Below are positions 57,233 to 64,000 of a stretch of DNA of 64,000 nt, piece by piece. The notes beneath the pieces are model-generated. The model made no database searches and had not been told where the DNA came from. It was given only the letters and a program-made list of their open reading frames with translations. This stretch comes from Bdellovibrionales bacterium. GTDB lineage: Bacteria; Bdellovibrionota; Bdellovibrionia; Bdellovibrionales; JAMPXM01. The stretch's first letter is position 1. Every line of letters starts with the position of its first letter. The position numbers and the translations under genes were made by a program. The stretch is from contig JADJOF010000001.1 in the NCBI GenBank assembly GCA_016713885.1, forward strand, positions 434,001-498,000, given 5' to 3'.

Positions 57233-58300
57233 TTATGTGCTCTCAAAATTCTGGTCAAACACACCGTGGTCCTCAAGGACCGAATAAAAGGTCCGGTACT
57301 CGGGGAAGCGTGCGAGACTGCGCTTCACGGTTTTGAGGGTTGGCGCGAGGTACTTGAGATAGCGCGTGTCCTGACGGAGCATATTGAAACTCGCAAAGCT
57401 TCCACACGCTTTGAAGCATCGCTGTACAGTTTGGATTTCAAAAACATGATTGAAACTATCGCGCGAAGGTGTCGGGAGCGACGGCGCAAGGCGCTTTCGC
57501 CCTTCAAGATAGTAGCTCAGCAGCAGCTCTTGCATATCGTCTGTCATGTTGACGTAGGAGTCTCGCAGCAGGCTGACAAGATCGTATTGAATAGCGCCCA
57601 TGCGCGCGTCTTGGAAATCGATGACTCGTACTCGGCCGAGTTTAATCATGACGTTTCGCGAGTGATAGTCGCGATGGGCAATGAATTTTGGCTCGGCGTG
57701 AAGGCGTTCGCAGATCGACGTGAAGTTCTTTGTGAGCTCGCCGTTTACGCTGTCGCTGAGTTTTATACGACAAAGCCCAGTCAAAAGATGTTCGCGACCG
57801 TAGTTCATTTCCCAAAGGAGTTTCGCGGTATCGAACTCGACATTAAAAGCGGTACAGGGAGAGCGATCGGCGCTGGCCAAGTAGTGGATCTTGATCAGTT
57901 CGTCGATGGCCTGCTTGTAATAGGGAATGCTTAAATCTTGGGTCTGGTTCTCCCAGAATTTCCGCTCCAGCGTGAGGTCGCCAAGATCCTCGAGGAGGAC
58001 GAAGCCTTTGTCGGGGCGCATGCCAACAACTTTTGGAACCTGTACTCCATGTTTCTCGAAATGTTGGCGAACGCTCAAGAAAGGATACTGGCCGTTGTCT
58101 TCAAACGGTTCCCAGAGCATCAAAACCCAAGAGTCATCGTGAGCCACCACGCGAAAGTAGCGACGTGCAGAGGCGTCGCCAGCCAAGGGGTGAATCTCAT
58201 AGGAGCCGGCACCGAGCAGTGAGCCAACGAATCCTTCGAATTCGTGGCGGAGTTCGGGTGTCACGACGTTAGTCTGGGCTGTCGAAGTTTGATTGAGCAT
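57233..58300 (-). CDS. amgK: Aminoglycoside-phosphotransferase-like sugar kinase, probable AmgK
   Basis: 355 residues. AmgK phosphorylates the anomeric OH of MurNAc/GlcNAc. Seen are the nucleotide loop LAGDASARRYFRV, VLLEDLGDLTL, the catalytic HRDYHSRNVM and the metal motif VIDFQDARMGAIQYDLVSLLRDSYV in part (DFQDAR then YDLVSLLRD). This last block is characteristic of AmgK rather than of drug-resistance kinases. The start is ATG at 58300; the stop abuts murU. Together they spare the first steps of UDP-MurNAc synthesis and allow growth under fosfomycin in species that have them. Confidence 0.82.
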   Translation of the reverse strand: MLNQTSTAQTNVVTPELRHEFEGFVGSLLGAGSYEIHPLAGDASARRYFRVVAHDDSWVLMLWEPFEDNGQYPFLSVRQHFEKHGVQVPKVVGMRPDKGFVLLEDLGDLTLERKFWENQTQDLSIPYYKQAIDELIKIHYLASADRSPCTAFNVEFDTAKLLWEMNYGREHLLTGLCRIKLSDSVNGELTKNFTSICERLHAEPKFIAHRDYHSRNVMIKLGRVRVIDFQDARMGAIQYDLVSLLRDSYVNMTDDMQELLLSYYLEGRKRLAPSLPTPSRDSFNHVFEIQTVQRCFKACGSFASFNMLRQDTRYLKYLAPTLKTVKRSLARFPEYRTFYSVLEDHGVFDQNFEST

Positions 58301-58348
58301 GAGAAAATGGTGGCACCATTTTCAAGCTTCGGCAATGCCTGAGCGCAC

Positions 58349-58921
58349 TCAATGAAAGGTCGGCGGTCGATCGTCGTTTGAGGGCCGACGGCCCCAGAGC
58401 GGAATCAGCTTTGATCGCGGTGTCTTTCCGTCGAGTGAATCAACAATGAAAGAGACGACGGACTGCACAGAGCCAGTGTTTGAACCGGCGTTAAGTTCCA
58501 CCGTTCTAAAAAGCTTGGCGAAATGTTCAAGTACTCGTCCTGATGCCACCAACTCCGAAAGCGGCTCGCTGGTCGCGGCAATCAAGTGAGGTCCGTCGGC
58601 ACTCATTGCATCGTGAGCAAAGGCCTCGGCGATCCGAAGCTGACGGTCCGTTGAGACACTGGCGACATTGCGTATGAAGATACACATTCGACCAAGCTCT
58701 TTGATCGACTGAACCGACGCGAACGCATCCGCGTGAAGATCTTCAATATTAACAAAGAACCACAAGTCTGTTTTGTTGAACAGATCGACGGCAACGCGAT
58801 CGATGGCGATAGCATCGCCGTCACTGGACGCATTGTGCGGGATGGTTTGCAAAAGCAGGGGCTTTTCAAGGAGGCCGCTGTTGGATTCTGACTCGGGAAC
58901 TGTTTGCACCGGTGCTGTCAC
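58349..58921 (-). CDS. Degenerate NtrC-type AAA+ domain protein, unknown
   Basis: 190 residues. The GTG start overlaps the stop of the GAF-like gene (GTGA). The sequence follows the sigma-54 activator ATPase but lacks its key motifs: no Walker A and no GAFTGA loop. DLWFFVNIEDLHADAF (53-66) sits where the Walker B GTFFLDEIGEM should be, and HLIAATSEPLSELV (112-125) aligns with the sensor I segment VIAATNRNLREMV of the true activator at the right end of this window. FRTVEL continues like LNVINI. So it keeps the fold outline but cannot hydrolyse ATP in the usual way. It may be a regulator by interaction, for example with a sigma-54 activator. Confidence 0.55.
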   Translation of the reverse strand: MTAPVQTVPESESNSGLLEKPLLLQTIPHNASSDGDAIAIDRVAVDLFNKTDLWFFVNIEDLHADAFASVQSIKELGRMCIFIRNVASVSTDRQLRIAEAFAHDAMSADGPHLIAATSEPLSELVASGRVLEHFAKLFRTVELNAGSNTGSVQSVVSFIVDSLDGKTPRSKLIPLWGRRPSNDDRPPTFH

Positions 58922-59427
58922 AGCTGGCAGAGTGAGGTTTGTAAAGCGCGCGGGAAAAGTTGAATCACCTTACTGTTCTCGCGATCCGCCTGCTCTTTAA
59001 CGAGCTCGGCTTCGCGCTGTTCAATGACGAGCAGTCGCTCAAAAGCGTCGAGCTTTGCTTCGACGGCGAGCTTTAGAAATTCGCCAACCTCCGTCAGGCG
59101 CTGATCATCGGTCGCGGCCAAACGCTCGATCGTTGCAACTCCAACCAAAGACACATCCGTTGAGTTGGCGCTGGCGCCGTGACGACGGACCCGGAGCGGA
59201 AAGGCAATTGTTCCTTGCCGTTTCGACCGGAGATGATCCGGCGGTGTGAAGAGACGAGAATGAAAAAACACGAGATCTTGCTCGAGATAGAGCTCTTCTG
59301 TTCGGGCCTGTTCAAGAAAGGCTTCGACCGATTGAAAACGCACCTGACAGGCAAACAAACTTGAAATGAGTTTGCCAACTCGGGCGACTGATTCTGACCA
59401 TTCTTCGTTCCAGGGCGTTCGATCCAT
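58918..59427 (-). CDS. GAF-like sensor protein with C-terminal coiled coil, unknown
   Basis: 169 residues. The central part resembles a small GAF domain: TIAFPLRVRRHGAS, VSLVGVATIERLAATDDQRL, then the closing helix VGEFLKLAVEAKLDAFERLL. The helix runs into a charged coiled coil (EQREAELVKEQADREN). The order GAF, coiled coil and (in the overlapping next gene) an AAA+ relic equals the order in NtrC/NorR-type activators such as the one at 62884-64000. The identification is by pattern only. ATG at 59427; the end overlaps the next start by 4 bases. Confidence 0.5.
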   Translation of the reverse strand: MDRTPWNEEWSESVARVGKLISSLFACQVRFQSVEAFLEQARTEELYLEQDLVFFHSRLFTPPDHLRSKRQGTIAFPLRVRRHGASANSTDVSLVGVATIERLAATDDQRLTEVGEFLKLAVEAKLDAFERLLVIEQREAELVKEQADRENSKVIQLFPRALQTSLCQL

Positions 59428-59522
59428 ACGGCCCTATAACGCAAGCTTTGGGCCGCGTGGCGAGCGGTCAAAAGCTATTTGATTTCAAGGAGTTGGAATA
59501 AATTCAGACCCATCGTCTAGCG

Positions 59523-59546
59523 TTTCCCGAACTGACAGTCGGGAAA
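59523..59546 (-). terminator. Stem-loop after the vWA lipoprotein gene
   Basis: TTTCCCGA and TCGGGAAA enclose ACTGACAG, 22 bases after the stop of the gene at 59568. There is no T tract after it on the minus strand, so it may be a weak terminator or an mRNA-end hairpin. Confidence 0.4.
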
Positions 59547-59567
59547 AGCCTTCACAAACAAGAGAGG

Positions 59568-61352
59568 TTAGGGTGCCCGCTCAATCGTAATTTCAACGGT
59601 GTCGTCGACCTTCAGGGCGTCGGCCAAGAAGCGAATCGTCGAGGCTTCAATCGCGTAGTCGACGCCTTCTCTGAGTGTGCTTCTCGTTCCGGCCCGAATG
59701 AGTTCAACAAGCACGATCGACTCGCCGGACTCAAGTGTCGGCAACGCAATTTTTTGATCGACGATCTGCTTGATGCGTTGAGAGAGATCGGTCATCGCGG
59801 TGTCGTAGGTACTGCTGCAAATAGAGACCGTGCGGAATGCGCTTTCAATGGCTGAGCCTGCACCAAGATCGGCGTATCGGGTTGCAACCGATTGATTGGC
59901 GCCGACGCAGGTACGGTCTTTGTGAATGATAGCGGAGTGGAAAAACGAACTTGATTCGAAGAGCTCCGTTGCGCGTAACACGAGAGCGCGCTTGATACTT
60001 TCGCCGTGTTGATTGGCAGGGAGTTGACCGGCATTGAGTATATTCGGATCGGTAGCGCCGTGGATGTAGAATTGTGAGAACGAGCGATAGCCAGTGACGC
60101 GGGTAACGACCCGCCGACACTGTCCTGGTGCGAGCAGCGTGCCCTTGGCGCGCTCGTAATAGTCGTAGAGATTGGCGTACTCAACTTGGTTCGCGGTGAA
60201 GCGATTTGTACAACGATCAGCCGCGCCGTCGCCAAAACCATAGAGCGCCGTCCAGCTCGATTTCACTTCACACTTCGCGATACGAACATTGGCATTTTTT
60301 GGCGAAGGAAAAAGGTATCTTGCATAGCCGAGCGCACGTTCTTTTTGAGTATCCGTACAGGCCAGCACTTCGGTTGCGGCCCGCCCGGCAACTTGACTGC
60401 GCTCTGCCGGCAAAACCGGAAGTCCACCGTTGTCGCCTCCACCGGTTTTGGGTTCGGCCGTGCCGTCGTTCATCAGATCGTAGGACACTTGAAACCGAAT
60501 GCCCCAGAAGCCAAGAGTATAGTCGACTCGATCTTGCGCTGGATGCGATGGATTGCCTATAGAGCCATAGGTATAGCGGTTTCGGCAGTCGCGACGATGT
60601 TCTGTCGTGTCGTAAGTGTGCCAGCGCGAACCATCGTCTTCGTCTGTAATCACGACCACCGCGCCAAAGTCGCCTTTATTGAAGAACTGATTGGGTCCGC
60701 GATCATAGAGTGCGAGCAACGTGTTGCAGAGCGGTTGTTCGCGATCAGATCCAGCAGTGAGTTCACTTAAGAAGAGAATTCGCGATTTGATGCTTTCGAT
60801 TTTTGAATCGAACTGTGCATCTTGGGCGTCGAGCTCGAATAAGTTCTTTCGATTCAACGTGTAGTACACGTCATAGCCACCGGCGAAGACATCGCCGTCC
60901 TGCATCTGGAATCGAGACTTCCAATCCGCAGAAATGGGAGTGTTTGGACCAAGCGTCGTGTTCTTGACCGACCACCCCTGTTCTTCCAGGTCCGGAACGC
61001 TGGCGACGGATGATGTCGTAATGATTTTGACTGAGACAGGATGCTTTTGAAGTGGAAGCAGAAGTGACTTCAGGCTTGCGCGGAGCTTTTCTTGTGTGCC
61101 GACCATCGACTTTGAATTGTCGACTACCAGAAGAATTTTTGCCGGCGTCGTCGGTGTAGACGACGAAGCCGATGGCTTAAGCGTGATGATACGAGTTGTA
61201 ACGTTGCCGGCTGCGGAGTTTTTCTGTGCTCCGGTCGGGTCTATGAACTGAACCTCGGCACAATTTTGATAGCTCAATAGAACAGTCGCACCGATTGCGC
61301 CAAAGAAGAGGCCCATTCGCTGAGTGCGACTCAACTGTTTCAGTGATTTCAT
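59568..61352 (-). CDS. Lipoprotein with a von Willebrand A-like domain
   Basis: 594 residues. The signal ends LLSYQNC, with lipidated Cys31. After a Ser/Thr/Pro linker the vWA-like domain starts with ILLVVDNSKSM; D78-x-S80-x-S82 is a complete DxSxS metal site. The strand VVVITDEDDGS follows near residue 225. A long domain with many paired cysteines comes next (QPLCNTLL, RRDCRNRY, VLACTD, RIAKCEV, ADRCTNRF). A C-terminal beta domain (ESGESIVLVELIRAG) ends the protein. It may bind a protein partner at the cell surface. This class is common in Bdellovibrio-like genomes; no precise role is known. It is divergent from ompA. Confidence 0.78.
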   Translation of the reverse strand: MKSLKQLSRTQRMGLFFGAIGATVLLSYQNCAEVQFIDPTGAQKNSAAGNVTTRIITLKPSASSSTPTTPAKILLVVDNSKSMVGTQEKLRASLKSLLLPLQKHPVSVKIITTSSVASVPDLEEQGWSVKNTTLGPNTPISADWKSRFQMQDGDVFAGGYDVYYTLNRKNLFELDAQDAQFDSKIESIKSRILFLSELTAGSDREQPLCNTLLALYDRGPNQFFNKGDFGAVVVITDEDDGSRWHTYDTTEHRRDCRNRYTYGSIGNPSHPAQDRVDYTLGFWGIRFQVSYDLMNDGTAEPKTGGGDNGGLPVLPAERSQVAGRAATEVLACTDTQKERALGYARYLFPSPKNANVRIAKCEVKSSWTALYGFGDGAADRCTNRFTANQVEYANLYDYYERAKGTLLAPGQCRRVVTRVTGYRSFSQFYIHGATDPNILNAGQLPANQHGESIKRALVLRATELFESSSFFHSAIIHKDRTCVGANQSVATRYADLGAGSAIESAFRTVSICSSTYDTAMTDLSQRIKQIVDQKIALPTLESGESIVLVELIRAGTRSTLREGVDYAIEASTIRFLADALKVDDTVEITIERAP

Positions 61353-61436
61353 TGTTTACCCCGGCCGACTTCCAACCTGTTCTTAGTTTAAGACAAACAT
61401 CGAAGAAGTGTTGAATTTCATTCGAGTTCGGCTTGG

Positions 61437-61457
61437 AATGTCTCGTATTGAGACATT
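61437..61457. promoter_or_regulatory. Perfect inverted repeat before the OmpA-family gene (operator or leader hairpin)
   Basis: AATGTCTC and GAGACATT enclose GTATT and end directly at the GGAG ribosome binding site. As DNA it is an operator-like palindrome with the TCTC-N5-GAGA core seen at 16150 and 53437; as RNA it is a stem-loop that could limit translation. Confidence 0.45.
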
Positions 61458-61468
61458 GGAGAATTGCG

Positions 61469-62827
61469 ATGCTTTTCGACGCGCGACGGCTTGTGACTTT
61501 AAGTGGACTATCAGCGGTGCTCTTTGCCACATCGGTTTCTCAAGGAAACATTTGTGGGACCGCTTATCAGTCATTCAACCCAATGACCGGTGGTCTTGAT
61601 TTTGTATCGGTTCATTCTTCCGAAACGTTGCAGCCGTGCACGGTCAACTTGGGGTTTTTCACCAACTATTCGATCAAGACTTTAACCTACACTCGGGACT
61701 ACACCGACGGCACGGGACGCGTTTACAGAGCGGGCAATAAACCTGACGACAAAATCTGGGGAGCTGATTTGAGCGCCGGGTTTGGCCTTAAGAAAAACTG
61801 GGATGTCGGCGTCAATGTTCCCTTTGTTCTCGATCAGGATCTTTCGGATCCGACATTGAGCTCAAACTACAAGTCAAAAGGTGCGACTGAGATCAAGCTG
61901 AACACCAAGTATAAATTCTCTGGAGATGAGCAGGGCGGATTTGCGGCGGTCGCGTCGGTCAATCAGAACCTTATTAAAAACAATCCGTTCGAAGGTGAGA
62001 ATAGCGGTCCAACATTGAACCTCGAATTGGTCGCCGACACCACGATTGATAAATGGTCGATGGCTGTGAACCTCGGTCATCGCTGGCGCAATCCAGGCAG
62101 TCAGATTGCAGGGGTACCGTTTCAGCCGTTGGGCAATCAGCTGATCTACTCTGGTGCTGCCAGCTACTATCTGACCAGTGTCGACACCAAGGTGATCGCA
62201 GAGGTTTTTGGTGGTCAATCAATTGAAACCAACAACTCGGGATCGCAACGCTCGCCGAACTCGCTCGAATGGCAGCTCGGATTGAAGCACGATATTCAGG
62301 ACAATCTCGCACTCCACGTGGGGGGCGGGACCCAGTTGTTCAATTCGTTGGGAAGTCCCGAAGCGCGAATCTATGCCGGTATCAACTGGGTTCTTGGTGC
62401 ACCGTGTGCTGAAACGGCGTCGCTCGAAGTTGTGCCTCCGAAGCCAGTGGCAGCGGTTGCTGCACCAAAGCGAAAAGAGTCAATGCGTTTAAATGCAGCG
62501 ATTCTCTTTGCAACAAACTCGGCGGATCTCCGGGCAAAAGACATTCCCGATTTGGACGACTATTTTGCGAAGACAGATGTCGCAAAAATTCAACGTCTTC
62601 GCATTGAAGGGCATACCGATTCGCGTGGTGATGCGGTCTACAATCTTGAGTTGAGTGAACGACGAGCAAAAACTGTCATGGCGTATATTGCGAAAAAGTT
62701 CTCGCTGCCTGTTTCTAAAATTGAGCCGATTGGCTTTGGTGAAGAGAATCCCGTGGCTGACAACGGGAACCTTCAGGGGCGTCAGAAAAATCGTCGCGTT
62801 GAGTTTCAAATCGACTTTGTAGAATAA
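61469..62827 (+). CDS. OmpA-family outer-membrane protein
   Basis: 452 residues from the ATG at 61469 (GGAG eight bases upstream). Signal peptide, then about 300 residues of beta strands (for example WGADLSAGFGLKKNWDVGVN and YAGINWVLG), a larger barrel than the 8-strand OmpA and similar to phenol-degradation-type or transporter-like barrels. A Pro/Ala hinge (PPKPVAAVAAPKRK) leads to the OmpA C-terminal domain. That domain has AAILFATNSADL, RLRIEGHTDSRGDAVYNLELSERRA in part (GHTDSRGD) and NRRVEF, the peptidoglycan-binding Asp and Arg included. It anchors the outer membrane to the wall. Confidence 0.88.
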   Translation: MLFDARRLVTLSGLSAVLFATSVSQGNICGTAYQSFNPMTGGLDFVSVHSSETLQPCTVNLGFFTNYSIKTLTYTRDYTDGTGRVYRAGNKPDDKIWGADLSAGFGLKKNWDVGVNVPFVLDQDLSDPTLSSNYKSKGATEIKLNTKYKFSGDEQGGFAAVASVNQNLIKNNPFEGENSGPTLNLELVADTTIDKWSMAVNLGHRWRNPGSQIAGVPFQPLGNQLIYSGAASYYLTSVDTKVIAEVFGGQSIETNNSGSQRSPNSLEWQLGLKHDIQDNLALHVGGGTQLFNSLGSPEARIYAGINWVLGAPCAETASLEVVPPKPVAAVAAPKRKESMRLNAAILFATNSADLRAKDIPDLDDYFAKTDVAKIQRLRIEGHTDSRGDAVYNLELSERRAKTVMAYIAKKFSLPVSKIEPIGFGEENPVADNGNLQGRQKNRRVEFQIDFVE

Positions 62828-62857
62828 AAAAGTCCGAGGCGTCTGCCTCGGACTTTT
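62828..62857. terminator. Bidirectional intrinsic terminator
   Basis: AAAAGTCCGAGGC and GCCTCGGACTTTT enclose GTCT; A tracts on one side and T tracts on the other serve both strands. It separates the convergent ompA and sigma-54 activator genes. Confidence 0.9.
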
Positions 62858-62883
62858 ACCGCGATCGTTGTGGATGGCGGAAG

Positions 62884-64000
62884 TTACTTCGCCATTCGAC
62901 GTTTATCGAGGCCGTACTTTTCGACCTTCATGATCAAGCCTGCGCGGCTGATGCCAAGTTCTTTTGCGAGTTTCGACTTGTTCCAGCCGGTGCGTCGCAA
63001 TCCTTCCTTGATCATATCGCGCTCGAGTTCCTCAAGGGCGTCCTTGAGTTTGCCGTGTACGCGGGCTCCTTGGACCTTGGCTTTTTCGCCGATCTCAAGA
63101 ATTTTTGGCGAAAGCATGTCGGCTGTCAGTTTAGTTTCGGTACCTGACAGCACCACAATGCGCTCGATCTCGTTTTGAAGTTCGCGAACGTTACCTGGCC
63201 ATGGATAGTCGTAAAGCTTTTCCAGTGCTCGCTTGGTGAGAACCTTTTTTGGGCCGCCCTTTTCTGACTCTTTAACTAAAAAGTGATCGGTGAGGAGCGG
63301 AATATCCTCTTTGCGTTCGCGAAGTGGGGGAACACGAATGTTGATAACGTTTAAGCGATAGTACAAGTCTTCACGGAACTCACCGCGCTCAACCATCTCG
63401 CGTAGGTTTCGGTTTGTCGCCGCGATAACGCGGACATCGACTTTTTTGCTCTCTGTCGAACCAACGGGGGTGAAAGTGCCCTCCTGTAGAACACGGAGGA
63501 GACGCACCTGCATTTGCGGGCGCATCTCTCCGATTTCGTCCAAGAAGAACGTTCCTTTGTCGGCGACTTCGAACAAACCTTTTTTTGTTGCGATAGCGCC
63601 GGTGAAAGAACCCTTCATGTGACCAAAGAGTTCGCTTTCAAGAAGGCCTTCTGGAATTGCGCCGCAGTTTGCGATGATAAAGGCTTTGTCTTTGCGAAGT
63701 GAGTTGTAGTGAATCGCTTTTGCGATCAATTCTTTACCGGTACCGTTATCACCCTGGATGAGGCAGGTTGAGTCCGCGGTTTGAATTTTGTCGAGGAGTG
63801 AATACAGAGCCTGCATCGGCTTCGATTTGCCGATCATCGAGTCGTACTTGTAACGACTGCCGAGTTCTTTATTCAACTCACGAATGCGGTCTTCGCGCTG
63901 GGTGATCTCAACGTGAAGAGTGACGATCTCTTGCGATGTCAGTTCGACAAGCGATACAAATTTGGCTCTGGCGTCTTCGTCGAGCGTGCGGCTTTTCGCG
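62884..64000 (-). CDS. Sigma-54-dependent transcriptional activator (NtrC/Fis family; 5' end outside window)
   Basis: Open to the right edge of the window; at least 371 residues are visible. The visible N-terminal part is the end of a sensor domain and a coiled coil (LTSQEIVTLHVEITQREDRI). The AAA+ domain has Walker A GDNGTGKE, the sigma-54 loop as GSFTGA (normally GAFTGA), Walker B GTFFLDEIGE, VIAATNRNLRE and the arginine finger region FREDLYYRL. The C-terminus is a Fis-type helix-turn-helix (RTGWNKSKLAKELGISRAGL). It opens promoters held by sigma-54 RNA polymerase. The target genes are unknown; the neighbour ompA has an operator-like palindrome. Confidence in the family is very high. Confidence 0.94.
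   Translation of the reverse strand, partial: AKSRTLDEDARAKFVSLVELTSQEIVTLHVEITQREDRIRELNKELGSRYKYDSMIGKSKPMQALYSLLDKIQTADSTCLIQGDNGTGKELIAKAIHYNSLRKDKAFIIANCGAIPEGLLESELFGHMKGSFTGAIATKKGLFEVADKGTFFLDEIGEMRPQMQVRLLRVLQEGTFTPVGSTESKKVDVRVIAATNRNLREMVERGEFREDLYYRLNVINIRVPPLRERKEDIPLLTDHFLVKESEKGGPKKVLTKRALEKLYDYPWPGNVRELQNEIERIVVLSGTETKLTADMLSPKILEIGEKAKVQGARVHGKLKDALEELERDMIKEGLRRTGWNKSKLAKELGISRAGLIMKVEKYGLDKRRMAK

Overview
The window looks like a piece of chromosome from a Gram-negative bacterium of the Bdellovibrionota (Bdellovibrio-like). This is an inference from three things. The lipoprotein signals end in the style of FQNC and SYQNC. Secreted and outer-membrane genes of unknown function are dense. 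Housekeeping genes run in the order ppiC-ppiC-surA-pdxA-pmm-uvrA, and sdhC is of the b558 type. I see no rRNA, tRNA, CRISPR array, insertion sequence or prophage.

Layout. 1-7.5 kb (minus): uvrA, a phosphohexomutase, pdxA and three parvulin-type periplasmic chaperones form one tightly packed operon. 7.5-10 kb (minus): a DUF374 acyltransferase with etfA and etfB. 10.3-13.7 kb (plus): sdhCAB, closed by a clear terminator. 13.7-18.4 kb: a non-coding stretch with inverted repeats, a small gene carrying a beta-clamp-binding motif, a secreted subtilisin and a large periplasmic protein of unknown function. 18.4-20.1 kb (minus): an alpha/beta hydrolase and a double-FHA protein. 20.2-25.5 kb: rpsF, a DUF2232-like gene and rplI (plus) face dnaB, a Fis-like regulator and queE (minus). 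25.5-34.8 kb (plus): ftsK runs by stop/start overlaps into an unknown gene, an LptM-like lipoprotein and dapF, followed by dapA, dapB, a transaldolase-type aldolase and envelope proteins. 34.8-43.6 kb: a lytic transglycosylase, a heme-motif lipoprotein, the propionyl-CoA carboxylase and methylmalonyl-CoA mutase operon, and asnS. 43.6-53.3 kb: a second subtilisin (lipoprotein), a PAP2 phosphatase, small envelope proteins, an AlkD-like glycosylase, a nucleoside salvage operon (pnp, deoA, deoC), acylphosphatase and a secreted ADP-ribosyltransferase. 53.6-64 kb: a pair of glycine-rich secreted proteins, the cell-wall-recycling pair murU-amgK, a GAF-like protein with a degenerate NtrC-type ATPase, a vWA lipoprotein, an OmpA-family barrel and a sigma-54 activator cut by the window edge.

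How the genes work together. Propionyl-CoA from odd-chain fatty acids or branched amino acids can be carboxylated and rearranged to succinyl-CoA, which enters the cycle at succinate dehydrogenase; EtfAB collects electrons from acyl-CoA dehydrogenases. DapF, DapA and DapB make diaminopimelate for peptidoglycan, while MurU, AmgK and the transglycosylase turn peptidoglycan over. The nucleoside operon and the proteases suit growth on breakdown products of other cells.

Data quality matters for reading this window. At least ten genes (uvrA, pdxA, etfA, dnaB, queE, a large membrane protein, the transglycosylase, pnp, deoC and the ADP-ribosyltransferase) are interrupted by single-base indels, most in or beside short homopolymers. 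Because essential genes such as dnaB are hit, sequencing or assembly error is the simplest explanation. Coordinates given for these genes span the corrected reading.
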